Source: UBA6522 sp965237785
Lineage (GTDB): Bacteria; Pseudomonadota; Gammaproteobacteria; Steroidobacterales; Rariloculaceae
Direction of reading: 5' to 3'
Length of the DNA stretch: 64,000 nt
NCBI GenBank assembly: GCA_965237785.1
Contig: OZ250159.1
Coordinates: forward strand, 248,001 to 312,000
Below, piece after piece: positions 53,144-61,807 of this stretch. Within the stretch, counting starts at the first letter, position 1, and each line of letters starts with the position of its first letter. The notes under the pieces are model-generated. The model was given only the letters and a program-made list of their open reading frames with translations. It was not told the DNA's origin and made no database searches. The translations under genes were made by a program, and so were the position numbers.

Positions 53144-55183
53144 TCAAATGCGCACGCATCGGTCCGCGCATTCCAGTACCCGCGGGTCATGGGTCACGGC
53201 GATCATCGTGATGCCAAGACCGGCGAGGTTGGCGAGTACCTGCCGCTGCAGGGCATCGTTGAGATGCGCGGTGCCTTCGTCGAGCAGCAGGATTCGCGGG
53301 CGGCGATAGACGGCGCGGGCGATCATCACCCGTTGGCGTTGCCCCCCGGACAGGGTCGAGCCCATGTGGCCCACCAGCGTCAGATACTGCATGGGCATGC
53401 GCCGAATGTCCTCATCGATGCAGGCCAGTTGCGCCGCCTGCGCGGCCCGTACCACATCCGGCCGCGCCTCGCCGACGGCAATGTTCTCCAACAGCGAGCC
53501 GGATAGCAGGTCGTCGTCCTGCATCACCACCCCCAACTGACGGCGGTAGTGCGCGGTATCCAGCAGCCGCAGATCGTGGCCATCGACCTGCAATACCCCC
53601 TCATCGGGCGTCAGCAGCTTGGCAAGCAGCTTGACCAGGGTCGATTTGCCGGCGCCGGATTCGCCGGACACGGCCAGGAATTCTCCCGGCGCCACGTTCA
53701 AGTCCAGGTCCCGAAGCACGGCTCCTTCCTCATCGTTGTAGGCGTAGCTCAACGACCGAACGGAGATTGCACCGTGCAGTTCGGCGCGGATGCCGTGCCG
53801 CCCGGCCGGCACTTCGCGTTGTTCCAGGCCAATGTCCGCGATGCGTTCCCGGTGCAGCGCGAGCATACGCATGTCGATCAGCGCTCGAACCAGCGCATGC
53901 ACGCGAGCGGAGAACATGCCGCCGTACGAACTGAAGGCGAACAGCATCCCCAGGGTGAATGCCCCGGCGATGACCTGGGTTGCGCCCAGCAGCAGCATGA
54001 TCGCGTTCTCGGCACCGGTGATCGTGGACGCGGCCAGTTGCAGGTGGATGCCGAACCGGCGCAGCCGCGCATCGGCGTTGATCGAGGTGACGTAGCGTTG
54101 TCCCCAGGCGTCTTCCCGGTCGGCTTCAGCGCCCAGGAGCTTGATCGAACGGTGGCGCTGAAGGTTCTCGATGAAACTCGATTCTTCCAGCGCGCCGGCG
54201 GCGATGGACTCGTGGGTCAGGTGCTTGAGCGGAGCGTAAGTGGCCAACTTGAGCACGGAGGAAAGCGCAAGGAACCCGCACAGCGCCAGGGTCATTTGCC
54301 ACGAGTAGAGCAGCAGGACCGAGAAAGCGCCGATGGCCATGATGGTGTCCACCAGTATCGTGAAGGCACCGCTCATGAGAAAGTCGCGGACCGGGGCAAT
54401 CGAATTGAAACGGGACAGAATGTCTCCCGGATGGCGGGCGGTGAACCAGGCGTCGGGCAGGCGCAGCAGATGGTGCGCCAGTCCTCCCACCATGCGGAAC
54501 GCCGCGGTATTTCCCGCATAGAGCACGAGCAGCGAGCGAAAGTAGTCCGTCAAGGCGGAGATCAGGGCGATGGCGCCGAACCCCACCGCCAGGGCTACGA
54601 TGATGTTCATATCCCCCTGACGAATGCCCTGATCCACGGTGAACTGCATTTGCAATGGCATCGCCAGCGCAAAGACCTGCAGCAGCACCGTCATGGCGAA
54701 AACCGCGCCCAGCGGTCCGGCCAAGCCCCTGAAGGCGTTCAGGAATGAGGAAAGCTTGACCGAGTCCACGGCTTCCTTCCTCGTAAACGCCGGCGTGGGC
54801 GCCAGTTCCAGGGCGACGCCCGTAAAGCGGCTGCTGACTTCGTCAAAACTGAGCCGGCGCGCGCCCAGAGCAGGATCGACGATGCTCAGCCCACGTCGGT
54901 CGACAGACTTCAGAACGACGAAGTGATCGAATTCCCAGTGCAGGATGGCGGGTGCCCGCAACTGCTTCAGTTCTTCCAGTTCGGCGCGCACGGCGCGGCA
55001 GTTCAGGCCCATTTGCCCGGCGCAGTCGTGGAGTTTTCGCAGCGTTGCGCCACGCATGGACATTCGAAACCGGGCTCGCAGTTCCCGCAGCGTCGCGTGG
55101 TGGCCGTAGTAGCCGGCAACCATCGCCAGACACGCCAGACCGCACTCGGCGCGGTCCGCTTGCAGAATGACAGGCAAGCGCAT
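53144..55183 (-). CDS. C39-peptidase ABC exporter (CvaB/PCAT-like)
   Basis: 679 residues in three parts. The N-terminal C39 protease has Cys14 in QADRAECGLACLAM, His87 in WEFDHFVVL and Asp103 in IVDPA, a full catalytic triad that cuts after the Gly-Gly of leader peptides. A six-helix ABC membrane domain follows (about 155-430). The C-terminal nucleotide-binding domain has Walker A SGESGAGKSTLVKLL, signature TLSGGQRQRVMIARA and Walker B RILLLDEGTAHLN. It lies 27 bases downstream of the HlyD-type gene, and two Gly-Gly-leader peptide genes lie upstream. This makes it the maturation and export protein of that locus. Confidence 0.93.
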   Translation of the reverse strand: MRLPVILQADRAECGLACLAMVAGYYGHHATLRELRARFRMSMRGATLRKLHDCAGQMGLNCRAVRAELEELKQLRAPAILHWEFDHFVVLKSVDRRGLSIVDPALGARRLSFDEVSSRFTGVALELAPTPAFTRKEAVDSVKLSSFLNAFRGLAGPLGAVFAMTVLLQVFALAMPLQMQFTVDQGIRQGDMNIIVALAVGFGAIALISALTDYFRSLLVLYAGNTAAFRMVGGLAHHLLRLPDAWFTARHPGDILSRFNSIAPVRDFLMSGAFTILVDTIMAIGAFSVLLLYSWQMTLALCGFLALSSVLKLATYAPLKHLTHESIAAGALEESSFIENLQRHRSIKLLGAEADREDAWGQRYVTSINADARLRRFGIHLQLAASTITGAENAIMLLLGATQVIAGAFTLGMLFAFSSYGGMFSARVHALVRALIDMRMLALHRERIADIGLEQREVPAGRHGIRAELHGAISVRSLSYAYNDEEGAVLRDLDLNVAPGEFLAVSGESGAGKSTLVKLLAKLLTPDEGVLQVDGHDLRLLDTAHYRRQLGVVMQDDDLLSGSLLENIAVGEARPDVVRAAQAAQLACIDEDIRRMPMQYLTLVGHMGSTLSGGQRQRVMIARAVYRRPRILLLDEGTAHLNDALQRQVLANLAGLGITMIAVTHDPRVLECADRCVRI

Positions 55184-55210
55184 GTTCGTGAAGTCGGCGG
55201 CGATGCTGAA

Positions 55211-56482
55211 TCAGAGGCGCCGGGCGGCGCCCTGGAGCGGTTCCATGATCCAGTCCAGCAGCGTGCCGTAGTCGCGTACCAGGTCCGCGGTGACTGTCAT
55301 CCCCGGACGCAGCGCTTGCATCTGCACCGGCGATAGCGCGAAACCGTCGGGAAACTCCACGTCCACTCGGTAGTGGGCACCGCCCTGGATCTGGCCCATC
55401 GGTGCTTCGCCCTGGGTCAGAGCTGTGGCGGAGACCGAACTTACACGCCCTGACTGGGCGCCATGGCGTTCGTATGGAAAGGCGTCCAGATACACGCGCA
55501 CTTCCTGGCCGGGTTCTACAAAGCCCATAGCTGCCGACGGTACGAACAGCCGTCCCTGCAGGACGCTGCCCGGCGGGACTATGTCCAGCAGCACGTGGCC
55601 CGGCTGAACGCCATCGCCGGCATCGACCCGCACCGAAACGACCATGCCGTCTCTGGGGGCCAGCACGCGGTGGGCGCCTTCGCCGCGAATGCGCGACTCC
55701 TCCATGGCCAATGCATGAGCCTGCTCGCGGATGGCGGCCGTATTGAGGTCTCGGTTGATCTCGAGTTGTGCGAGGCGCGCGGCGTTGGCTGCGAGGGACG
55801 CGCGCAGCCGGTCCGCCGCGCGGCGCCGCTCGGAAAGCACCAGGAGCCGCGTCTGCATTTCATCTTCGAGGCGTATCGTCTCGGCTGGCGCCAAGGCGCC
55901 GGAGTCGGCCAGACCCAAGCCATCCAGGTATCGCTGCCGCGCGATCTGCGCGCGAACCTGGGTCAATTCAATCTCTTCTTCCAGCCGCACCAGTTCGCGG
56001 CGGTCCGCCTCATCCGCACGCTCCAACAACGCGGTTTCCTGCTCGTATTCGCGCGCGACCAGGTGGATTCGCTCGTTTTGCGCCGTGCGACGTCCCTGGA
56101 TTTCTTCAAGCATCCGGTCCTGGACCGTGAGTGCCTGCTGCACGCCGTCGCCGGAAGAAATTTCCAGAAGCACATCGCCGGTGCGTACGTCGTCTCCCGG
56201 GTTCGCCAGTCGGCGGCGAACGACGCCGAAGGATTTGGCCGTTACCCGAGACCAACCACCGGCTGGGGTCAAGAAACCTCGTACCTGCTCCTTGCGGGCA
56301 AACTCGAACGTGGCGGCGAATGCGATGAAGGTAGCGGCGGCGATCAGCGCGAGCGCCGCCAGCGACCATGCGGAAACCGGTCTGGACAGCAGAGGCGGTT
56401 GCCACGCCGTGCCGCGAAAGCGCTCCAGGGCTTCGTTGCGGAACAGCGGTAGATTGCCACTGGCAACGGTCTGGGTGGACAC
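55211..56482 (-). CDS. HlyD-type membrane-fusion protein (CvaA-like)
   Basis: 423 residues. A short cytoplasmic N-terminus, one membrane helix (SLAALALIAAATFIAFAATF), a lipoyl/barrel half (EQVRGFLTPAGGWSRVTAKS), a long coiled-coil hairpin (about 120-255) and a C-terminal beta-barrel half (VLAPRDGMVVSVRVDAGDGV). It bridges the ABC exporter to an outer-membrane TolC channel, which is not encoded in this window and probably comes from elsewhere in the genome. Gene order peptide-peptide-HlyD-ABC on one strand fits a class II microcin or bacteriocin operon. Confidence 0.92.
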   Translation of the reverse strand: MSTQTVASGNLPLFRNEALERFRGTAWQPPLLSRPVSAWSLAALALIAAATFIAFAATFEFARKEQVRGFLTPAGGWSRVTAKSFGVVRRRLANPGDDVRTGDVLLEISSGDGVQQALTVQDRMLEEIQGRRTAQNERIHLVAREYEQETALLERADEADRRELVRLEEEIELTQVRAQIARQRYLDGLGLADSGALAPAETIRLEDEMQTRLLVLSERRRAADRLRASLAANAARLAQLEINRDLNTAAIREQAHALAMEESRIRGEGAHRVLAPRDGMVVSVRVDAGDGVQPGHVLLDIVPPGSVLQGRLFVPSAAMGFVEPGQEVRVYLDAFPYERHGAQSGRVSSVSATALTQGEAPMGQIQGGAHYRVDVEFPDGFALSPVQMQALRPGMTVTADLVRDYGTLLDWIMEPLQGAARRL

Positions 56483-56516
56483 GGTGTAATGGCGCTCGTA
56501 TGAAGTCGGACGGCGG

Positions 56517-56536
56517 GGCGCAGAATGACCTGCGCC
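56517..56536 (-). other. Hairpin between the peptide genes and the exporter genes
   Basis: GGCGCAG and CTGCGCC form a perfect 7-bp stem with a 6-base loop after the last peptide gene and before the HlyD-type gene. No U-run follows, so it is not a standard terminator. It could stabilise the upstream peptide mRNA or reduce exporter expression. Confidence 0.35.
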
Positions 56537-56578
56537 TTCGCCGTCCTGTGCGTTTAGCGGTTTCGCTCCTCCATGGCT

Positions 56579-56755
56579 TTAATTGCAGGGGCCTTCATGC
56601 CACGGATCGCCGCAAATTTCCGGCTGTATCCAGAAAAGCTTCAGCCGGTAACCGTCCTCGTAATCCGGTCTGATATCGGGCTCTGCCTCAGGCCAGGGAA
56701 GTGGCAACACGCCGCCCGCGGCAACGCTCATTTCCGTTTCATTCAAAATCCTCAT
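56579..56755 (-). CDS. Gly-Gly-leader peptide A (candidate microcin/bacteriocin)
   Basis: 58 residues from ATG 56755, with GAGGAG 7 bases upstream. The leader MRILNETEMSVAAGG is a typical double-glycine leader. Cleavage after it would release a 43-residue core: Pro- and Trp-rich, strongly acidic (five Glu, four Asp against three Arg/Lys), with two Cys near the C-terminus (PEICGDPW and EGPCN), which may form a disulfide. It is not like the positively charged pore formers, so it may be a partner, carrier or signalling peptide. It matches no named microcin I know. Confidence 0.8.
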   Translation of the reverse strand: MRILNETEMSVAAGGVLPLPWPEAEPDIRPDYEDGYRLKLFWIQPEICGDPWHEGPCN

Positions 56756-56901
56756 CGAAATACTCCTCATCAAATTGGTGGTTGGGGGTTCGGCCTGGAA
56801 TCCATATGGGCGGAATCGTGGATCGGGAGCTATGTTGCCGTCACCGCGGTCCGCCGCCGCACCAGGTGCGTGCCAATGAACACCAGGAAAGAAGGCGCCA
56901 G

Positions 56902-57126
56902 TCAATATGGCTTCGGCAGGGCGTTGCAGGCGTCAGAACCGAAATTGCCGGCGAACAAGCCGAGGATGAACAAGGGAGCCGTGGCGACGCCCCCCGTGGC
57001 TGCCCCAAGCGCCGCGCCGGCAGCACCACCAATCAGTGTGTCAACCGTGCACTGGCCAAAGTTTTGGAGAAACGATTTCTCCCCACCCGCGACAGCATCC
57101 ATTTCCATTACAGTTAGCATTCTCAT
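56902..57126 (-). CDS. Gly-Gly-leader peptide B (candidate pore-forming microcin/bacteriocin)
   Basis: 74 residues from ATG 57126, with AAGGAG 6 bases upstream. The leader MRMLTVMEMDAVAGG matches the double-glycine consensus. The 59-residue core EKSFLQNFGQCTVDTLIGGA continues as a Gly/Ala-rich hydrophobic helix (GGAAGAALGAATGGVA, PLFILGLFAG) and ends SDACNALPKPY. Two Cys bracket the hydrophobic part. GxxxG-like packing and a hydrophobic core are typical of pore-forming class II peptides. First gene of the minus-strand exporter operon. The clearest bacteriocin candidate in the window. Confidence 0.87.
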   Translation of the reverse strand: MRMLTVMEMDAVAGGEKSFLQNFGQCTVDTLIGGAAGAALGAATGGVATAPLFILGLFAGNFGSDACNALPKPY

Positions 57127-57490
57127 GAACATCTCCTTTTGTTCAGCTATTTCCCTACGCGGTCCGAATTGACCGCTCCTTGTGGTTCGCGTTGCATGAA
57201 GCGACGAACCGGCAACTACCGTAACAACCGGACAGCAGACTTTCGCCGTTAGATACTGGGCAATATCGCGAGTTTGACCTTTGTGTTGCGGTCGACAATC
57301 TGCCTGTAATTCTGTGTTTGATCCCGGTGGTTGACGGAGACGAAAGCTATTGAAGATATTCGAGATGATGTCGCGACAGCGGTGCACGCGCATTGCCTTT
57401 ACTGGCCTGCCCGATCTCGTACAATGACCCGGCGTGTCCGCATGACCGCGCCCAGCACAATTGACGACCGCCGCAACCGGGAGACACTTC
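57127..57490. promoter_or_regulatory. Divergent promoter region, bacteriocin operon and Gfo/Idh gene
   Basis: About 360 bases lie between the divergent peptide-B gene and the Gfo/Idh gene. No ORF with family similarity is present. It must carry promoters for both directions. An AT-leaning patch lies near 57330-57370. No known regulator site is recognised. Confidence 0.4.
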
Positions 57491-58549
57491 ATGAAACAAA
57501 TCAACGTCGGGATCATCGGCACCGGCTGGTGCGGAGGCATCCGCGCAGAGACCTGCGCGGCCAGCGCGCTGGTGGACGAACTTCACATTGCCGAGATCGA
57601 CGAAGAACGGTTGCGCGAGGTGGTGGCGCTGACCAAGCCCGCTTCGGCGTCCACCGATTACAGGGACGTGATCGCCAACGACTCCATCGACACCATCATC
57701 ATTTCGGCGACCCCGGAGACCACCCACTATCCCATGGCGCGGGAGGCGTTGCTCGCCGGCAAGCACGTCTTTCTCGAAAAGCCGCTGGCGCTGACGCTGG
57801 ACGAGGCCGACGAACTCATCCGCATCCAGAAGGCCCGCGGCCTCAAATTCGCCATCGGCTACTCGCAGCGCTTCAACCACAAGTTCGCCTACGCCAAGAA
57901 ACACCTGGGCGAGGGGACCATCGGCGATCCGGTCTGTGCGCTGGTGAGCCGGCACATCACCCGCGGCCTCGGCAACAAGATCAGCGGCCGCATCAAGCTT
58001 TCGCCTGCCGCCATGGAAGCCACCCACGATATCGATTTTCTGCTCTGGCTCATGGAGCCCGCGCGCCCGGTGCGCGTCTACTCCCAGTCCGCCTACGGGG
58101 CCATGAAGGACATTACCGGATCCGAGGATGCCCAGTGGATCATGGTGACCATGGACAACGGCGTCATCCTCAACATCGGCGCCGGCTGGACCATGCCGCC
58201 GGGGTATCCCAACTACTCGGGCACCTGGATCGAGATCACCGGCACCGACGGGATGCTGGTCATCGACGATACCCACCGGGACGTGATCGTCAACACCATG
58301 AAGAACGGCATCCAGTTGCCGATGTCGCCCATGCCCGGCGAGCGCGTCGACCATGTCTTCGCCGGACCCATGCACAATGAGACGGTCCACTGGATCGAAG
58401 CGGTGGCCTTCGACCGGGCCGAAATGTGCTCGGCGGAAGCCGCGCGCCGCGTGATGGACGTCTACATCGCCGCCGATCTCTCGGTCGAGCGCCAACAGGC
58501 GGTGGAACTGCCCCTGGGCGCAGCCGCACTGGCCGCAGCCGCCGCGTGA
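57491..58549 (+). CDS. Gfo/Idh/MocA-family oxidoreductase
   Basis: 352 residues from ATG 57491, with GGGAGA 6 bases upstream. Rossmann start NVGIIGTGWCGGIRAETCAA, then IISATPETTHYPMAREALLA, the catalytic EKPLALTLDEADEL, and IGYSQRFNHKFAYAKKHLGE. The substrate is unknown. The next gene starts inside its stop (GTGA at 58546-58549), and a TctABC set follows, so it may act on the transported compound. It parallels the oxidoreductase at 48495 but is not closely similar. Confidence 0.88.
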   Translation: MKQINVGIIGTGWCGGIRAETCAASALVDELHIAEIDEERLREVVALTKPASASTDYRDVIANDSIDTIIISATPETTHYPMAREALLAGKHVFLEKPLALTLDEADELIRIQKARGLKFAIGYSQRFNHKFAYAKKHLGEGTIGDPVCALVSRHITRGLGNKISGRIKLSPAAMEATHDIDFLLWLMEPARPVRVYSQSAYGAMKDITGSEDAQWIMVTMDNGVILNIGAGWTMPPGYPNYSGTWIEITGTDGMLVIDDTHRDVIVNTMKNGIQLPMSPMPGERVDHVFAGPMHNETVHWIEAVAFDRAEMCSAEAARRVMDVYIAADLSVERQQAVELPLGAAALAAAAA

Positions 58550-59106
58550 TCCGCCGGCTCCTGGGCGCGGCCCCGGCACTCGCGCGTCACGCGGACGCGC
58601 GTTTCACCGCCGTGGTGCTGGCGCTCTCGGCGCTTGCGCTCGTTTTCAGCGGACAGCTAATCGTCGATCCGCCGATACCCCTGAGCGGCGATCTGCTGGC
58701 GATGAGTCCGCGGGTTTTCCCGTATCTCATTCTGCTGAGCACGGTTGCGGTGGCGGCGACTTTCCTGGTGGTTCGGGTCCGCGAGGGTGAGCCTCATCCC
58801 TCCGCAAGCGCCGGCACGGACGTCTCCCGGGTCGCGATCGCCCGGCAGTTGGCCTTCCTGGTCATCACCGTGACTTGTGCGCTGCTGCTGAGCACGCTGG
58901 GATTCATCATCACCATGTTCACCCTGATGGCGAGCACATCGATCCTGGTCGGTAACCGAAATCCCGTGCAGATCGTGGGCATCAGCATCCTGATTCCGCT
59001 GGGCTTCTACATCGCGGTCACCCACGTGATGCGAACCGCGCTGCCGGAGATCGATTTTGTGCAGCGCGGGTTGGCGCCCTTGCTGCGGCTTTTGCCGGCG
59101 TTCTAG
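58546..59106 (+). CDS. TctB-like small membrane subunit
   Basis: 186 residues from GTG 58546, overlapping the previous stop by 4 bases. Four membrane segments (TAVVLALSALALVFSGQLIV, FPYLILLSTVAVAATFLVVR, LAFLVITVTCALLLSTLGFI, IVGISILIPLGFYIAVTHVM). MSPRVFPYLILL is a TctB hallmark. It is the small subunit of the tripartite tricarboxylate transporter whose other parts lie at 59257 and 60833. A 150-base gap without a gene separates it from the large subunit. Confidence 0.85.
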   Translation: MIRRLLGAAPALARHADARFTAVVLALSALALVFSGQLIVDPPIPLSGDLLAMSPRVFPYLILLSTVAVAATFLVVRVREGEPHPSASAGTDVSRVAIARQLAFLVITVTCALLLSTLGFIITMFTLMASTSILVGNRNPVQIVGISILIPLGFYIAVTHVMRTALPEIDFVQRGLAPLLRLLPAF

Positions 59107-59256
59107 CGCCGCGATTGCGCCGAGACCGTGCCAAATGAGCGGCAAAACCTGCGGTTTTCCCCGAACGTTCGCTGTCATGATTTCTACGGCGCAGGCTTGC
59201 ATGGAACAGAAGTTCCTTGCGCGTCAGCGCAGCGGCCCCGCTGCGAGAACTCCTAG

Positions 59257-60765
59257 ATGATTGAAACGCTTCTCGCCGGGCTGGACGCCGCACTCAGGGT
59301 CGACACCTTTGTATGGATCAGCGGCGGGCTCTTGCTGGGCATGCTGATGGGCTCTCTGCCCGGCTTTACGACGTCGATGGGCATGTCGGTACTGGTGCCC
59401 ATCTCCTTCCTGGTGGGCGACCCGTTGATCGGGATTCCGTTTCTGATCGGCGTCTACAAGGGCGGTATCTACGGTGGCAGCGTACCCGCCATCCTGATCG
59501 CCATGCCGGGGACGGGCGCCTCCATCGCAACGGTATTCGACGGCCACGCGCTGACCAGGAAAGGGCAGCCGCGCAAGGCGCTGGAGATGGGCCTGTACGC
59601 CTCGGCGATCTCGGATTTCTTCAGCGATATCTTCACCCTGGTGATGATCATCCCGGTCGCGGCCGTCGTGCTCGGATTCGGCCCGCCGGAGATCGCCGCG
59701 GTCATGTTTCTCAGTCTGGTCATCATCGCCGTGACCTCCACGGGTCCGGTGCTAAAGGGACTGCTTATGCTCTGCCTCGGGGTATGGTTCGGCTTCATCG
59801 GCGCCGATCCCTTCTCCGGGATGCCCCGCTACACGCTTGGAACCAACGAACTCTACGACGGCTTTCACCTGATACCGATGTTGATCGGGCTGTTCGCGCT
59901 TCCCGAGATCTTTGCGGCGGTCAAGGAAGGCGACCTCGCCGGCTCCCGCGCCGTGCGATTCGTCGGCGATCGACTGCGCCTGGCTGAATTCAAGCGGAGC
60001 CTGCGCACGATCTTTCGTTCCACCGCGATCGGCACCGGGATCGGCCTGATTCCGGGGCTGGGGCAGCCCATCGCCGCGATGATGGGCTACATCGCGGCGA
60101 AAAATTCCTCCAGGCACCCGGAGCGCTACGGCAAGGGCGAGCTTGACGGTGTGGCGGCGGCCGAAGCCGCGAACAATGCCGTCAACGGCCCGACCATGGT
60201 GCCGTTATTGACGCTCGGAATTCCAGGGGATGCGGTGACGGCGCTGCTTCTTGGCGCCTTCATGATGCAGGGGTTGCGGCCGGGTCCAACGCTCCTTGAA
60301 ACCAACGGCGAGACCGTATTCGCGATACTGATCGCCATGGTCTTCGCCAATATCCTGTTCGTGATCATCGGCTATCTGACGATTCCCTTGTTCGCCCGCG
60401 TGGTCACCATCAAGCGCTCGCTGCTGATCCCCATCACGATCATGCTGGCATTCGCAGGCACCTATCTGGCCCGCGGCAACCCCTTCGATATCGTTACGCT
60501 GATCGGGTTCGGGCTAGTGGGCATCGCCGCGCGGGAGGCGAAGTTCGATGTGGCGCCCATGGTCATGGGTTTCATTCTCGGGCGCGAACTGGAGTACAGT
60601 TTCGGACAGACCCTGGCGATGGCCGGGACCGATTGGGTTCGGTTCGCGTTCACGGAGCGTCTCGGCATGACGGCGATGGTGCTCGCGACGCCGGTGGTCG
60701 GCACCTTGCTTGGGATACGGATGAAGCGTTTCCGGGAGAGAGCGTTGGCGAGGGAGTCGGTATAA
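59257..60765 (+). CDS. TctA-like large membrane subunit
   Basis: 502 residues, about 12 membrane segments. Diagnostic runs: GLLLGMLMGSLPGFTTSMGM, LIGVYKGGIYGGSVPAILIA (TctA signature), MPGTGASIATVFDGHALTRK, GIGLIPGLGQPIAAMMGYIA and AAEAANNAVNGPTMVPLLTL. The second G-Y-x-A-A-K/AEAANNA block is the mirror of the first in TctA proteins. It is the translocation channel that takes substrate from the TctC-like binding protein at 60833. Confidence 0.92.
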   Translation: MIETLLAGLDAALRVDTFVWISGGLLLGMLMGSLPGFTTSMGMSVLVPISFLVGDPLIGIPFLIGVYKGGIYGGSVPAILIAMPGTGASIATVFDGHALTRKGQPRKALEMGLYASAISDFFSDIFTLVMIIPVAAVVLGFGPPEIAAVMFLSLVIIAVTSTGPVLKGLLMLCLGVWFGFIGADPFSGMPRYTLGTNELYDGFHLIPMLIGLFALPEIFAAVKEGDLAGSRAVRFVGDRLRLAEFKRSLRTIFRSTAIGTGIGLIPGLGQPIAAMMGYIAAKNSSRHPERYGKGELDGVAAAEAANNAVNGPTMVPLLTLGIPGDAVTALLLGAFMMQGLRPGPTLLETNGETVFAILIAMVFANILFVIIGYLTIPLFARVVTIKRSLLIPITIMLAFAGTYLARGNPFDIVTLIGFGLVGIAAREAKFDVAPMVMGFILGRELEYSFGQTLAMAGTDWVRFAFTERLGMTAMVLATPVVGTLLGIRMKRFRERALARESV

Positions 60766-60832
60766 GGGTATGGGAGCATTTGTAGCCAAGCAACCTGCGT
60801 ACTTCGCCCGCCTCGTGACAGAGGTTGGCGAA

Positions 60833-61807
60833 ATGTTTTTCCGGAGCATCGTGTCCCGCGCCGGGCTATTCCCGCTCCTCGCCGGGTTATGCGCGCTGTC
60901 CGTACTACCCGCCTACGCCCAGTACCCCGAAAAGCCCATCACGCTGGTTACACCCTTCGCGGCCGGCGGCTCCAGCGACCTCAACGCGCGGGTCTTCACG
61001 CGATTCCTGAACGACTATCTCGGTCAGCCGGTGCTCATCAAGCTCGTTCCCGGGCAGGCCGGTCAGAAGGGCACGCTGGAAGCGGTGCAGGCGCCGCCGG
61101 ACGGCTATACGCTGCTGTTGACCGACAACTACCGGGACCAGCTTCACCGGCACACGTTTCGCAACGACGCCTACGACACCAACCGCGACCTGGTGCCCGT
61201 GGTGCGCGTCAACTACGGACAGATCGCAATCATCGTGCGCTCGGACAGCCCCTATGAGACGTGGCAACAACTGGAAGCCGACGCCCGGGCGAGACCGGGA
61301 GAAATCACCTTCTCTCATAGCGGCCTGTGGGTAGCTCTTTTCGTCCCCCAGTTACAGATCATGAAGAATCTGGATCTGCGTTTTCGGCTCGTGCCGTACC
61401 GCGGCGGCGGCCCGGCCAAGGCAGCGCTCATGGCAGACGATGTCGATGTCTCCATGGCCTTTCCGGCCACGGTGGCCGCCGATGTGCAGGCCGGTCGGGT
61501 CCGCTTGCTGGCTACCGCCGGGACGGAGCGGATCGACCCGAACGTGCCGACGTTCGTGGAGATCGGTTTACCGCCCACCACGGGATTCATTCATCGAATC
61601 GTCATGGCCCCGTTTGGTACCCCCGAGGACCGGTTGTCGACGCTGCGCGACGCGTTCGCGCGCATGCAGGATGAACCCGCCTACCTGCAAATGATGGCGC
61701 AACTCGGCGAGAATACCGAATACCTGGATGGCGACGACTATGAAGCGGTGCGAATCCAGCAGGCTCAGGACTACCGCGAGTTGGCGCAGTCGCTGCTGGA
61801 ACCGTAG
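60833..61807 (+). CDS. TctC-like tricarboxylate-type solute-binding protein
   Basis: 324 residues from ATG 60833 (GAGG 8 bases upstream). A signal peptide (LFPLLAGLCALSVLPAYA) is followed by YPEKPITLVTPFAAGGSSDL, the N-terminal hallmark of the Bug/TctC family. VPGQAGQKGTLEAVQAPPDG and LLATAGTERIDPNVPTFVEI complete it. It binds a dicarboxylate or other acid in the periplasm. It overlaps the 3' end of the convergent sulfotransferase-like gene by 37 bases. Confidence 0.9.
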   Translation: MFFRSIVSRAGLFPLLAGLCALSVLPAYAQYPEKPITLVTPFAAGGSSDLNARVFTRFLNDYLGQPVLIKLVPGQAGQKGTLEAVQAPPDGYTLLLTDNYRDQLHRHTFRNDAYDTNRDLVPVVRVNYGQIAIIVRSDSPYETWQQLEADARARPGEITFSHSGLWVALFVPQLQIMKNLDLRFRLVPYRGGGPAKAALMADDVDVSMAFPATVAADVQAGRVRLLATAGTERIDPNVPTFVEIGLPPTTGFIHRIVMAPFGTPEDRLSTLRDAFARMQDEPAYLQMMAQLGENTEYLDGDDYEAVRIQQAQDYRELAQSLLEP

